Origin: Ichthyophis bannanicus
Taxonomy: Eukaryota; Chordata; Amphibia; Gymnophiona; Ichthyophiidae
DNA length: 64,000 nucleotides
Direction of reading: 5' to 3'
NCBI GenBank assembly: GCA_033557465.1
Contig: CM066045.1
Span: 138,157,596-138,221,595, forward strand
This document shows positions 43,650 to 55,886 of this stretch, one piece after another; the stretch's first letter is position 1; each line of letters begins with the position of its first letter. The notes below the pieces were generated by a model. It was not told where the DNA came from and searched no databases. It saw nothing but the letters and a program-made list of their open reading frames with translations. The position numbers were made by a program, and so were the translations under genes.

Positions 43650-45670
43650 TCAGAAGCGGCTGCTGGAATGCAAAACTGGAGGACGTCTGTTCCCTTGACG
43701 TCCAGGAGCAGGTTGGTTGAGTCGCAACGGTGATGCAGGATTAGCGAGCCAGGTCCAGGGGCAACTCTCAGGAACTGTGGCTGGTTTCACTCGACTGTGG
43801 TGGATCCAGGAGTCGATCTCGGCCACTTTAACTGCTGTATGGGGTTGATAACAAGACGACATATGGCCCTTTCCAATACGGCGCCAGCGGTGTCTTCTTC
43901 TACTCTGTCACCCACACCGAGGCTCCAGGCTTGAAAGGATGCAGGGGCTTGGATGGGCTGGTCTCGTACTCACGTATGAAGACCCTGCAAAACAGAACTT
44001 AAAACCAATAGTGCTTATCTAGTAATTTCAGATCCTATCTGTCACACATCTCCTTTTACTCTCTATACAATAGGCTACAGAATCTCAGAATCTCAAAAGG
44101 GGAAACTCCTAAAGACTTAGGGGCAGGGGCTAAGTATATCCTATGAAGGGCTATAGGAAGAACCTGGGGCCACTTCAGGTAAACCTCTGGGCAGTTTGGA
44201 CAACTTGAGTACACAATGTCCATTACTTCCAAGCAATCATGGTCAGGAGGGCCTGGACCGACGGGCAATTAGGGTGGCTGGGTTTAGAGTTTGGCTGACA
44301 CTTAATTGCAAGTTAGGATTCTCACATAGCATACTTTGATATTTTAACATTCGAGCGTTGGTGAGCCAATGGCTTCCTTTGTGCTCCAGCAGGGTTAAAA
44401 CAGAGGGTGGTACAGTAACTTGAAGGTTTTGTCCTAAGGTGAGCTTGTCAGCTTCGCTCACTAAGAGGGCTGTGGCTGCTACAGCTCTCAGGCAAGGTGG
44501 CCAGCCTTTGGCAACAGGATCCAATTGTTTCGACAAGTAGGCCACAGGTCGCTGCCAAGACCCAAGAGGCTGGGTCAAGACTCCCAATGCGTTTCCACTT
44601 GATTCATGGACATACAGACAAAATGGTTTCTGCACATCCGGTAGTCCCAAAGCTGGGGATAACATCAATGCTGTTTTCAATGATTTGAATGCTTTATCTT
44701 GTTCTGGGCCCCATTTCAAGGGAGATTGTTCCATTCCTTGTGTGACTTGGTACAAGGGTTTCGCCATGAGCGCAAAATTTGGTATCCATATTCGGCAGTA
44801 GCCTGCAGCTCCCAAGAAAGCTCGCACCTGTTTCCTAGTAGTGGGGGTTGGGATGCGGCATACTGCTTCTTTTCGCTCAAGTCCTAATTTCCGGGTTCCT
44901 TTGGACAGATGGAACCCTAAGTATTTCACTTCTGTCTGGCACAGCTGCGCCTTGGCTCTGGAAACCTTGTATCCAGCTTCATTCAAAAGGTGCAGGAGGT
45001 CACTTGTAGCTTGTATACAATCAGATTCGTTGTTGGTGGCTATGAGCAAATCATCTACATATTGAAGCAAAATTCTTTTTCCTGGAATCACAGAATAGCT
45101 TGACAAATCTTGACTGAGGGCTGCACTGAAGATAGTGGGTGAGTTCTTGAATCCTTGTGGTAATCGAGTCCAAGTAAGTTGCCCTCGCCATCCTGTGGTA
45201 GGGTTTTCCCATTCAAATTCAAACAAAAGCTGACTGGCCTCTGTCAGGCGTATACAGAAAAAAAGGCATCCTTTAAGTTCAAAACAGTAAAGTGAGTGGC
45301 TTCTGCTGGAATCAGTCCCAGGAGGGTGTAAGGATTTGGTACTACTGGATGTATGGTTTCAACTGCACTGTTCACTCGACGTAGATCCTGCACTGGGCGG
45401 TAGTCACCTGTCCCAGGCTTCTTGATTGGGAGAAGGGGGGTGTTCCAGGGTGATTGGCATTCTCTGAGAAGTCCATACTGCAATAATTTCTTCAAATGGC
45501 GGTGAATGCCTTCAATTGCTGGTCTCGGGAGGGGATACTGACGCACATGCACTGGTTCTGCTCCTGGCTTAAGGGTAACAAGTACAGGAGCTATATTCTT
45601 TGCTAGGCCAGGTGGATTATTCTCTGCCCATACTCCAGGTGGGGCTGCAATGCTGGTAAGTATACAGGAA
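43650..45670 (-). pseudogene. Pol remnant: RT with a junction into integrase C-terminal end
   Basis: The RT reads from about 45670. One frame has GDYRPVQDLRRVNSAVE and a one-base shift near 45250. The second has LPQGFKNSPTIFSAALSQDL and the catalytic YVDD in LLQYVDDLLIA near 45050. A connection-like domain follows, to about 44270. The frame then joins abruptly to an integrase-end block (VYLKWPQVLPIALHRI, then LGVSPFEIL) near 44060-44160. A final piece with EIDSWIHHSRVK lies near 43790. Sequence for RNase H and the integrase catalytic core is absent, indicating an internal deletion at about 44255. The affinity is to gammaretrovirus-like (class I) elements. Confidence 0.85.
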
Positions 45671-47745
45671 CTTGCTGGCCTGATTGGAGATGCACCATAG
45701 AACCGCTACTCTTCTTCTCGGGGAACAGTCAGCACTATCAATCCAGCTCCTTCGATTAGGAAAACTTCAGCAAGAAGAACTGCTCTCTTCTCCATCTTAC
45801 ATTCACTTTCTCTGTCACATTATCTCCACAATTCACAGACATTCTAAACAACTTAATCGTGCTGTATTCATGCCCACAAATCCATCCCGTTTCTGCAAGT
45901 TCTGTTTTATATCTCCCTGGGACTGACTTGACAAAAACTGCCTTTACCATGCGCAAATTCTCCTGGGCTGCTGGATTTCATGGGGCATATAGTGAGGGCT
46001 GCCTGCACTATTTGGATTCCACTTGGGGTTAGCAAAACTGATGGGTCTGAATTAAATCCTAAGGCTTCTCAGTGTAGGAGGCATAATGCAGTAAATCAGT
46101 AAATCAGTGGCGGGGGGCGGTGGAACTGAGGGAGCTGGCCTCTAAAAATGACTGATTAAAGGATTTAACCAAGAACGGGGACAAGCTGCATCTCTCCCTG
46201 TGCTCTAAACATAACGGATGTGTGTGCTCATTCTAAATAAGAATAATTGAGCTAAAGTCCTTATAAGATAAAACTAATATTTTGCAACATGTTATAATAA
46301 CAAATCCTAACAGAAAGAACTATAGTTCATAACATGACGACTACATAGCTGTTACGTATAACTGGAATAAAATTACTTGGCAAAAAACTAACTGCCAGCC
46401 GTAATCAGCTTGGCTTTACAAAAGAAATTCTTTAAATCCTACAGTTTTTAGGAAGCAGATATTCAAAAAGACATTCATTCTGGATACATTTTCCATAAAG
46501 CGGGTGGACATCTAGAATACACATACACATTTTCCTTCCTAGTTTATTTTATTAACAATAAGCATGTCTTCTATGAGGCGCTTGCCGCTATGTATCAGGA
46601 ACTAAAACTCATACACGATTAACCCCCCATTCACTCAGGATTCAAAGCACTTTCAAGTTGCGATCTGCAGAGTCCTGTCAGTGTTCGTAACCTCAGCTTC
46701 GTAGGGCAAAGGGAAAATACAAGCATCCTTTCCTATTGAAACCTGAGCCCTACATGATTTCTGCTCACTTGATCTGCACAGGAATTCGAGTAGGAATGTA
46801 ACCCTTTCCAGGCTAAGTACAATACTATCGAGATCCACAATCCTGACTAAACATTCTTATTAAATGATATATAATACATGACCATAGCAGAAGGCACATC
46901 ACTATTACGAAATATTGAATAAAAACAGGTATGATTTCCCTAAAATAAGCACCCATTAGCCCAGCAGCAGAACGTTGAAAACATGCCTTCATAGGGTTAA
47001 AACATTCCTCTGCACAAACACGTCTCTTGTCAGTTTCACTCTGCGCTGCAAGACAGCTGAATGAGAGAGAGACAGCTTCGTGATTTTACAGTGACTCTAG
47101 GGGTTCGGCGTCTGCTTAACTATACTTTTACTATTTCATATGCGGTAAAGTGTCACAAATTACCCAACGGAATATAATCCTACCCTTATACTAGAAGGGA
47201 AACTCGTGGTTTCAACAGATAACAAAGACAAACTCCCAACGCTTCCTCCTTTTCACAAGCATTCTTCACACAGACAAACATGCTAGCATTTTCCAAATTC
47301 CGAATTCCCGGGCTGACTGACAAACCAGAATTACCAAAACCGAAAGGGCTGATGGGTTCGCCCCGCGCACTACTTGCAGGGGTACTAGGATCGCCCGTGG
47401 AAGTTGATCAGACTTCCTTTACCTGTTACTGTACCAGAAGTGTTTCGAGACTTTCCCAAAGCTATCTGACTAAGAACCAGAAAAATCAATACTCACTGGA
47501 TCCGGTAGCTAATGCGCTGCGCAACCAATCCCTCCTTGGGTTGAATCCTGGACTCCCCTCGGGTTTGAGGTGTTGGCCGGCCAGAAACAGCAACCTGTGG
47601 AGGCAAGGAAGAGTCTCCTCCGATACAAAAGGACCAGGGGCGCCAGAGACCCTCCTGCGGTCAGTCAGGCTCGGCTCTAGCCGGACCAAACCTGTGAGGC
47701 GAGATGTCGGGGCATATTCACTTGCATACCATCCCCCACTCGCAC
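45671..47745 (-). other. Provirus leader and residual gag region without recognisable gag
   Basis: About 2 kb between the primer site and RT. I find no matrix, capsid or zinc-knuckle motif and no clear protease. Frames are short in all six readings. A GC-rich leader occupies 47280-47745. Confidence 0.5.
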
Positions 47746-47765
47746 ATTCCCGGCCCAACGCACCA
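47746..47765 (-). other. Provirus primer-binding site, tRNA-Gly-like
   Basis: The minus strand reads TGGTGCGTTGGGCCGGGAAT, six bases inside the 5' LTR. Apart from one extra G it is complementary to the 3' end of a tRNA-Gly (TCC-type) including CCA. Confidence 0.65.
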
Positions 47766-47771
47766 GGAATA

Positions 47772-48521
47772 TGTAGTAGCTGATAAGAATGCAATAAATA
47801 ATACCCGGAGTCAGGCAAAGATTCAAGCCGGTTTAATGTGCACAGGCTCAGATTGCAGTTGCATTCAAAATGGTCTGAGCACAGAGCTCAGAAAAATGAC
47901 AGTTTATATACTTTTCTTCTCCAGTCTAATACAGGCAAAACTCCTCATTGGCCACAGTGGCCCACTTACTCTCATCCAATAAACATCTCTGACCGGGCCC
48001 AGGACTCGCTCCCCCTGCTTGGGTCTTACTAGCCACGGGTCAGCAATTAGACATAACACTAAACATAATACTTTTACTACAGTATATTTTGCTACTTCTG
48101 CAAGTTAGCTTGCAAAGATAGTGGAAGGCATATCAGAAGCATTCTTAACAAAAGCAAAACAAAGCAAGGCCAAACAAAATACTAAACAATCAAAACGCTA
48201 GACAAAATATTCTTACACTGTTCAGCTTCTCTACTATATTTTCATCCTAATTACAAGGTCAGTGCACAATCAGCAAAGATACAGTGGCGCGGCATTCTAC
48301 TGAAACAGACATCAGACATCTAAACAATAAACAGTAAGAAAGTATTTAATTCTCTTATCTCCAGGAAAGCAGAACATGTTATCAAACCAGAATAGAACAG
48401 TATGTCTTTCTAACAGCTAACAGCATTCTGTAATTTTCCAAAATCAGCAATAACATTTCAAAGCAGGAGAAAAAGGGCTTTAGGCCTAGCTCTGCTACAT
48501 ACTAGGCCATCGCCTATCACA
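47772..48521 (-). repeat. Provirus 5' LTR
   Basis: The repeat is 750 bp. It lacks a 12-base segment (near 48480) and a 5-base segment (near 48104) that the other LTR has. Followed on the plus strand by the TTAC duplication. Confidence 0.9.
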
Positions 48522-48525
48522 TTAC

Positions 48526-49511
48526 CTGACACCAGCGACACCCCCCCTTGCTCGGCCCCGGATACCGATGAACTAGAATCCGAAGATGACGAGAAGGACT
48601 CCAAGCTCCTTTTACGCCTACATGCATGACGGCGCTTCTTCTGCGCCTTCCCCCCAACCTGCGAACCCATCCCCTGCCCCCCCGGTCCCAAATGCAACTC
48701 ACCTGCCACAGCTGTTGACACCATTGCTGCGCCCGACCCAGCTCGCAGCTCCCGCTCGTCCAGACCCCCTAGTCCATCGCTCTCAGCTGCAGCCCGTTCT
48801 GCCGAAGTCATCCCGGCTGATACTTGCGACGCTCCTTCTTCGGTCCGTGACTCTCTCCCTCCTTGTGAGCCCTTGGGCACCTGCGGAGACAGAGAAAACA
48901 CTGGAGGAGGAACCGCCGTAGCCCAAACAGATGGCCAGGCTCCCAGCCACCCAGCCCCCGAAGGACCCTGCCCTCCCTCCAACCAATGTTCCCAAGTCCC
49001 CATACTGCCCCCGGGCCTCCCTGATTCAGCCCCACGGAATAGCCCCCCACCCGGCCTGCCCCTTGCCCCCTCGCCCTGGCCACCACACTACCAACCCCAA
49101 AGCCTGCATCCAGCTGCAGCACTCCTAGGTACAGGCCGTGCAGCCCCGACTGCCCCCAAGCCGGCCACCAGGGTCCCCCTGCACCACCTTCCCCATGCTC
49201 CCACCAACCTGCCCATCAGCACCTCGAACTTCCCCTTCAGGTCCCCTCTGCAGGCCACTTTCTCCACTAGCCGGGCACAACTCCAGCTCTGTGGGCCGAC
49301 CACGTGCCTCCCCCCGTGCTACACGGGAACCACCACCTCTCCTCTTCTCACTCCCCCTGCGCTGCCTAGGCACAGGCCTGGACATCTGCTCACCCAAACC
49401 AATCATGCCCCCCCGCACAGCCGCCCGGCTCTCAGTGCTGCCCCGCTGCCCCCCTGAAACCCTCCGTGCTGACCTCGCCCCTCTCCCCGTCTTATCCTTA
49501 CGTGGCGCCAT
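48526..49511 (-). pseudogene. Ngaro-like gag, N-terminal segment
   Basis: A possible start lies at 49511 (MAPRKDKTGRGARS). A Gly/Arg-rich N-terminal part follows with at least one frameshift. Near 48640-48540 a basic-then-serine-rich stretch appears (KKRRHACRRKRSLES, then SSSSDSSSSVSG). The frame would continue at 41665 were the provirus removed. The serine-rich linker followed by the RYIDIF-type core is the reason for a Ngaro-like call. RT, RNase H and recombinase of the element are not in the window. Confidence 0.55.
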
Positions 49512-49990
49512 CTACAGAACCCTACAGCACCAATTACTCGCCTGCCTCTCCGGGACCCGACACTTAGGATCACCAACACACGCTGCCGCGGGCTCCTTCC
49601 AGCTCAGGTGCCCTCAAGCAAAGGCCGCGAATCCTTCACACCACGCCTCTGGGCTCCAGCTTCACACGGAAACACCGCTCACTCAACGCCGCATGCCAAG
49701 CCTCACCACGCTGCTGGGTTCCAGCTTCACCCGGAAAAATCACTCGCTCAACGCCGCGTGCCTAGCCTTCCTCCTCGCCACCCTGCTCCCGCCGTCGGCT
49801 CACTCAACCAGCCCCGCCCTCACAATGCTCTCTCCTGTGATTGGCTCCCCCTCTCCTCCTTCACCGGCGGGAGCCAATCACTTTAAACGCTGCCATTTTT
49901 CTGCAGCCAATCAGGCCTCGCCTCTCGCTCCGCGCGCACGCGCTGGGCGCCCAGGAAGCTACCCCATTAATTGCAGCCGATGCGGACTGC
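49512..49990 (-). promoter_or_regulatory. GC-rich leader with CCAAT boxes and tandem units
   Basis: Upstream of the gag-like start, three CCAAT/ATTGG words (about 49851, 49876 and 49909) cluster in CpG-rich DNA. Two units of about 75 bp containing TCCAGCTTCACNCGGAAA repeat at 49660-49770. A promoter for the Ngaro-like element is plausible. No TATA box is evident. Confidence 0.4.
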
Positions 49991-49994
49991 GCCG

Positions 49995-51705
49995 CATGGC
50001 CTTGCAGTTATCAAACATTCTGGGATTCCTAGTTGAAAACTCAAGCCCGAATAAGGACCTCATACTCCTTGGTGACTTAAACCTCCCTTCAACCCCTGCA
50101 AAACAGGTTGCGGCATTCCTTGAAGCCATGTCCACAATGTAATTTATCCAAATTGTACAAGCCCCAACACCTGAAAAGGTAACATATTGGACCTCATCTT
50201 CATCAACTCAAAACCGATGCACAGCTCACTCTCCCTCCCTCCTATCTGTCCCATGGTCAGATCACTCAGTAATAAACTTCCAACTAACATGCTCTGCGAC
50301 AAACAGCTCTAGCCATCTAAACCCAGCTCCATGACACTTCAAACTCTTTGATAAAAACACCTTCACAAATGAAGTATTCCCTCTCCTGTACACACAATCA
50401 TCATCAGACATTGACGCTCTAGTACTAAATTGGAATCAGGTCACTGGAAATGCAGCAGAAGAACCGCCAACCAAATGTTCATCCAACAAACTACAAAAAA
50501 CACAGTGGTACTCAACTGAACTCAGAAACCTCAAAAGACAACTACGGGAAGACAGAGCATAAATGGAGAAAATCAAAACTATCAGAAGACAGAAATTCCT
50601 ACATGTTACTATTAACAGAATACTGAACAGAAATAGACAAATGCAATAGACAATTCTACAAAAAATCATAAATAATCAATCAACCGACCAAACCAACTTT
50701 TGAGATAGTAAGGAATCTAATAAAACCCTCTCTATCATCATTCATAGAGACCACCCCCCCCCCCCCCTCAGGATCTTGCAAACCACTACCAAAGAAATAA
50801 CTCATCACAACTGCTTCCCCTACAGATACCTCCTAATACAAACAACAGCTGGACCACGTTTAACTCCATCAGCAAAGGGGACACTGAATATACCATTGCC
50901 ATAATTAACTCAAGCACATCACCTTCTGACCCATGCCCAGTTCACTGGTCAAAGCTTCCAAAGAAGAACTTAGTCCAAGCCTGATGAGAATCGCTCAATT
51001 ATCTCTCCAACAGGGCTACATGCCCAAACAACTCAAATTCTCTTCTATCCATTCCACCCTAAAAAACACAAACCTCGAGCTCAGCAATCGTGCAGCATAT
51101 AGACCCATAGCAAGTCTCCCATTCATGACCAAGATGATTGAAAAAATCATTCAACAGCAACTCCAGGACTATCTTGACAACTACGCCCCACTGGACCCAC
51201 AGCAGCATGGATTTAGACCCCACCACGGAGTCAAAATGTTCCTCACCTCACTCTTAAACACACTGATTAAAGGAACACAGAAACCACACCAAGGATTTAT
51301 CCTAATATTTCTAGATATTTCAACGGCTTTCAATACCATTGATCACAAAACTCTCCTGCAGAGACTCCAGTCCATCAGAATCCAAGGCAACATTCTGACA
51401 TGGTTCCACTCATTCCTCTGACCGACAACAACAGGTCAAAACCAGAAGCAATTCATCCATCCCCTTTTCACAAACCCAAGGTGCCCTGCAAGGCTCCTCA
51501 CTGTCAGCCCTGCTCTTCAATATTTACCTACAACCATTATGCCCTATTATCCACTCACACAATATATCCTTTCACATTACGCAGACGAAATAATGATTTA
51601 CACACCATTTGACACCAACAAACCAGACTATGACAGTATTATAAATTTCTTTTCAGACATATCACTATGGTTATCAAACAACTCCCTACAAATCAATTGC
51701 ATGGG
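49995..51705 (+). pseudogene. L2/CR1-group LINE, decayed (endonuclease end plus RT)
   Basis: LILLGDLNLPSTPAKQ and PWSDHSVINFQL mark the endonuclease end (50060-50280). A degenerate linker with a C-run at 50756-50768 follows. The RT part (50933-51421) has QQHGFRPHHGVKMFLTSLLN and FLDISTAFNTIDH. Beyond a stop, shifted frames give HYADEIMIYTPFDT, where the YADD box has become YADE. It belongs to the same group as the LINEs at 449 and 5930 but is more decayed. The 3' end is missing. Confidence 0.8.
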
Positions 51706-51789
51706 ACAGACATAGTAGATCCCTTTATAGCAACAGGATAAAATCAAAATAAGCATAACTATCTCTTATATCTGAACAAATAGGGGTGA

Positions 51790-51915
51790 CCTACATGGAG
51801 CGGTGGCCTGCACGGAGCAGCAAGTGCACCTACTCTTGCCGCCTTGCTGGGCAGACTAGATGGACCATTCTGGTATTTATCTGCCATCATATATTATGTT
51901 ACTATGTTACTATAT
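51790..51915 (+). repeat. CR1-type/SINE 3' tail
   Basis: GGGCAGACTAGATGGACCATTCTGGTATTTATCTGCCATCAT followed by TATGTTACTATGTTAC is the 3' tail form common to CR1-derived SINEs of vertebrates. The body is truncated. Confidence 0.7.
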
Positions 51916-52611
51916 GTTAACTGCTTAATGTGTGAGGGGCAGGGACTGGTCAGGTTATGGGCAGAGAATGAGCATAGATTGTATATTGCAATTAACGCAT
52001 GTTACTTATTGTGCACTGTCAGTTTTGAAGTTAGCCCAGGTGCACTTAATGCTATCTCAAGAGAAGGGCTTAAGTGCATCCACAGTAAATACTATTGCCC
52101 TTAACACATGGTAAGGAGCTTTTCCGTGCAGTACCAGCAGAACTAGCCCTCCACTAGGTGGGCTAGGCAGCTGACCTCTATGAGCAGCATGGCAGGGCAC
52201 ACATGGAAGGCCAGGTGCTTCAACACACATGGCCTGACTCTTCTGACCCACCTCTGACAGGAAGTGTGTCGGAGGTGGGTCAGAAGCAGCAAGCTATATG
52301 TGCCGAAGCACGTGGCCTGCCATGAGCTGCTGCCACCACCACTGCACCAAGCCAAGCCACCTCCCCACTCACTGCCAAAATTTGCAGCAGCGGGGCACAG
52401 CGGCACAGATGAACTTGGGGGGAGAGTGGCGTGGGGGTGTGGCATTACCAGAGCTTCTGCTTGGGGTGGCAGAACACCTGAGTACCAGCATGGGACATGC
52501 TCAGCATGCCCCCAACAGTTAGCATATGGCCGTTGCACTTTCTGCACATTGGATTTTGCTTCTAATGTGCAGTACATACAAAATCTTACCACACTTTAGT
52601 AGAAGGACCCC
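51916..52611. mobile_element. DNA-transposon-like unit with TTTACTAA-type end and internal imperfect palindrome
   Basis: The right end, CACACTTTAGTAGAAGGACCCC followed by TAA, is a variant of the family H terminus. Internally, 52140-52250 and 52258-52345 form an imperfect inverted repeat centred on TCTGACAGGAAGTGTGTCGG. The left end is not identifiable. No gene is supported; opposing frames are palindrome echoes. Confidence 0.5.
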
Positions 52612-52734
52612 TAAGTTCTTTAGTTTTTTATTGCAATAAAAAAGTTGAAAATTAAGAAAAGGAGTCTTCTCATATGGATGGTGATCCACTTTGTCAAATA
52701 ACACCGCTGATACATGTTTTAGGGAAAGCATGCC

Positions 52735-53037
52735 TGTAACTAGGTCATCATGTTCACTTTATGTAACCAGTTTTCTATACTGCTTTTTCCTTCAATCAAA
52801 GCAGTTTATGTTATGCAATCACTACAAACAGGTACTGGATACATTCCCTTGTCCCCAAGGTGCTCACAATCTATGTGTACCTGAGGCAATGGAGGGTTGA
52901 GTGGCTTTCCCAAGGCCACAAGGAGTGCCTATAGAACTAGAAGCTGCAGGCCAGAGATTGCTGTCCTCAGGTGGGACTTGAAGTCACAGCACTCTGAACT
53001 GAGGTACTGTGTCCTAACCATTAAGCCACTCCTCCTC
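52735..53037 (-). repeat. tRNA-derived SINE
   Basis: On the minus strand an A-box-like TGGCTTAATGG lies near 53020 and a B-box-like TTCAAGTCC near 52980. A body with CCTTGTGGCCTTGGGAAAGC and TAGATTGTGAGCACCTTGGG follows, the MIR-like core and L2-type tail. Confidence 0.75.
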
Positions 53038-53649
53038 GTGGAATGTGTGTTCAAGTGGTGACCAGGAGGTGCAGTCAGTTACAATGACATTTATGCATTC
53101 CTTCATTCTTATATACTGATCTTCCAAGAAAGCAATAAGGAGGCTGACAGCTATACATGGACATAAGATACAGCAACCAGAGTATTTTGGGGTACAACTG
53201 AAGAGCCATTAATGCCCAGAGAATAGGGGCTCTGGGGGACAAGGCGCATCTGAAGGCAATATACAGGAGCATGGAAAGAACACAGTCATGCTACTGCATT
53301 GGTGCAGAAGGTTAGCATATGGTGTTGGTATACCAATACTTATTCAAGTATGGTGAGATTGTGAGTTCAGTCCTCAGCTAGAACATGCTTGTTCTCTTAC
53401 ACATCTCTAGTGTGACACCAGGGCAGCTATACAACACTACCGATATAAATTATTTGCTTGTCTCAGAAATGGTATTCATTTGCTCAGGGCAACTTTCTTA
53501 GAAAAGGGATAAAGGAGAATAAAGTAAAATAAATAAATTAATGAATACATAAGCAAATATTGGCTTACCTTCCTGTTGTACTACTCCCATAATATGTGCT
53601 TGCTGTATTATTAAACAGCAAATCATACAAGATCAGCATCCAGATGAGA
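53038..53649. other. Unassigned stretch
   Basis: No gene supported. A tRNA-like GTGAGTTCAGTCCTC near 53352 and an A/T-rich AATAAAATAAATAAATTAATG run near 53520 suggest a degenerate SINE. Confidence 0.3.
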
Positions 53650-54080
53650 AGACTAGGGTCCCGATAGAGCGATTTACGTTGTTAGCAGACTTGTTAGCCA
53701 TGTTAATTGCTTGGCTGGAATATTCAGCAGCACTAATGCAAGTAGTGTCGCTGAGTATCCCCATGTGCCGCCGCTAGGTTCCCTGAGGCTAGCCAGTTAG
53801 TACTGGGGCATTCTGGGGACAGCAGCCAGCGATAATCAGGCAGTGTCCAGTGGCCGGATATGGTCCTAGAAATTCAGCCGCTGCCCAGTTATCGCTAAGA
53901 GGCGAAAGTTAAGCACCTGAAAGGATGGCCTAACCTTCGTCGCCAACCTAACCAGTCAGCATCCAGTGGCCGGATATGGTCCCAGAAATGAATATCCAGG
54001 TCTTAGTTTCGGTGGTGATGGCTAGCCAGTTTAGAACAGCTAGCACCCACCATTGAATATCAGGCCCTCACTATCTAAAT
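53650..54080. repeat. Unclassified repeat with internal duplication
   Basis: CCAGTGGCCGGATATGGTCC occurs at about 53847 and again about 115 bp later. Flanking GCTAGCCAGTT words (53790 and 54030) suggest inverted or direct subrepeats of a DNA element. No coding potential. Confidence 0.45.
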
Positions 54081-54834
54081 TTGCAACTACTGTGTTACAA
54101 ATAAGCAAAAAACTTACTTATAAATAGTTGAAATCAGGAGTGCTGTACTGATCCTGGTTCAGTACAAGCATGATGAGTACTTTCATAGCTACTTCAGTTG
54201 AATACAGATAACTGAAAAAATGGATGATTGATCTGACTGGTAAAAAGGCAATGTGATTTCTAGAGACACAGGGGAAGAAAGGTTGTGGAGAAGTTTTCTT
54301 TCTATGTTGAAGATAGAGATTTTTGCTGTAAAGGGTGGATTACAATATTTTTATCTTTATGACTAGTGTTCTCTATTGATGACCAATAGGTTCCAGATTA
54401 CACCTTGGGCTAAACCAGGGGTTGCCAATCTGGGGTGCCCCCACCTCCAGGGAGTGCAAGATGGACTTTCAGGGGTGCAGCAAAGAGTGGCTTGTGTTCC
54501 TTAGTGATGAGTCAGGAGTCATCACAGTCAGCTGCCAATGGGACTTGAGCAATGATAGTAGATTGCTGTGTTGTGTGGATAGTAGTCTCGTTGTTTATTT
54601 AATCAAAAGGAGAGAATAGCAGAATTAACATATAAATAAAGTAAGTAACTGGCTGTCAGAGTATTGCTTTTAAAATCATTATAATGCAACATCTGTCAGA
54701 ATCATTGCATATTGTTTCACTCATAAATTCACAATTGCAAAGGTTTGTTAAGTATTTCACACTTCGGGGCCTCTCAGCTCGCCCGTCACCTTTGCTCACA
54801 TGCACTGTGCCTCCCTCCATCACTTGAATTCACT

Positions 54835-54935
54835 CGGCCAATCCCATGCTTATCCCCACTTTGTCCAGCCAATCAAATGCTTCCCTCATTGCCACTGACT
54901 TCCCAGTATATAATGCGAAGGACAGAGGAGCGCGG
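54835..54935 (+). promoter_or_regulatory. Promoter-like segment (CCAAT boxes plus TATA)
   Basis: GGCCAATCCC at about 54836 and AGCCAATCAAA at about 54869 precede GTATATAATG at about 54905. GGAAGACAGGAG|GTAATG about 40 bp further resembles an exon end and donor. No gene follows in the next kilobase, so it may be a solo LTR or transposon promoter. Confidence 0.3.
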
Positions 54936-54939
54936 GGAA

Positions 54940-55544
54940 GACAGGAGGTAATGTTTGTCCCACACATACTCCAGTCTCCCACTGCCTGAGTCAAGAGAGA
55001 TATTAACTCCTTTGTGTGTTTTTGTTTCTCCATATTCTTGTAGCACTATCTATTCATTCACTCATACTAGTGAGGTTTGAGTTTACTGGTAGTGAAATTG
55101 ACCAACCACACAGTGTCATTCATGTGTCCAGAAGTTACTCACACATAAATTGTGGCATTGGTTGAGTGTGCTATGACACAGCGTTCATCACGAATCTCAT
55201 CACTCAAGCAGCACATTTACACAAGCCCACAAGCACACGTGTGTGAATAATTATTATTAGAGGAAGTACAGTTGTGATACAGGCTGACTCAGTGCATCAT
55301 GCCTATCACACACTGATATACACACAGTATGAACTTGTCTCATAATTAATGTGAGCATCGCGTCCCTGTAGCATTTATTTTGGCGTAATGCAGATAATAT
55401 CGTAATATAATTTTTGAAAGCATATTTCTCATGATACTTTGCTATAGTCATGTCTGATTGAGTAAAGCGGTCATCCCTGAATTAGATAGAGAAAAATATG
55501 AGCTAATATGAAAAAAAACTTTCTGTTTTTCAGATTATTTTATT
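54940..55544. other. Unassigned AT-rich stretch
   Basis: About 600 bp without recognisable coding sequence or known repeat. Confidence 0.35.
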
Positions 55545-55822
55545 TCGATTATATTCTCTTATATACTGTGCTATTCTGCATCAGTGTGGTTTACATTGAA
55601 CAAACTGAAATTACATTGAACAGGGATAACTTGGAGATAACTATTTTACAGGGCACATGGGCTATGGAGGGTTAAGTGGCTTGCCCAAGACCACAAGGAG
55701 CACCTGTGGGACTAGAAACCCCAGTCCTTCTGACCCAAGGTTGCTGTCCTCTAATAGGATATGAACCCCTGACCTTCTGGCCTGAAGTACCTTGCCCCAA
55801 CCACTAGGCCATTCCTCCACTC
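55545..55822 (-). repeat. tRNA-derived SINE
   Basis: The minus strand begins near TGGAGGAATGGCCTAGTGG (A box TGGCCTAGTGG) and has the B-box GGGGTTCATATCC near 55765. The conserved CTTGTGGTCTTGGGCAAGCC core follows. It is related to the SINEs at 52735 and 62868. Confidence 0.8.
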
Positions 55823-55886
55823 CCTTCATCATGTCAAGATTGACCCTTCATCATGTCAAAAAGAAGGAAAATGGAATGATGACTTT

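Larger units (their letters stand above)
41666..48521 (-). mobile_element. Defective gammaretrovirus-like endogenous provirus (minus strand)
   Basis: Paired LTRs (47772-48521 as 5', 41666-42431 as 3') are flanked by TTAC on both sides (41662-41665 and 48522-48525), a 4-bp duplication. Inside are a tRNA-Gly-like primer site, RT, an integrase C-terminal piece, an env-like remnant and a polypurine tract. Gag, RNase H and most of integrase are missing. The LTRs differ by only a handful of substitutions plus 5- and 12-base indels, so integration was recent and probably of an already defective genome. It is described here only as a fossil. Confidence 0.9.

Noticed and set aside
48873..50142. Plus-strand frames of 194 and 334 codons
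   Set aside because: They are CpG-rich antisense shadows of the Ngaro-like gag and its leader. The last 45 codons are the start of the LINE fragment at 49995.
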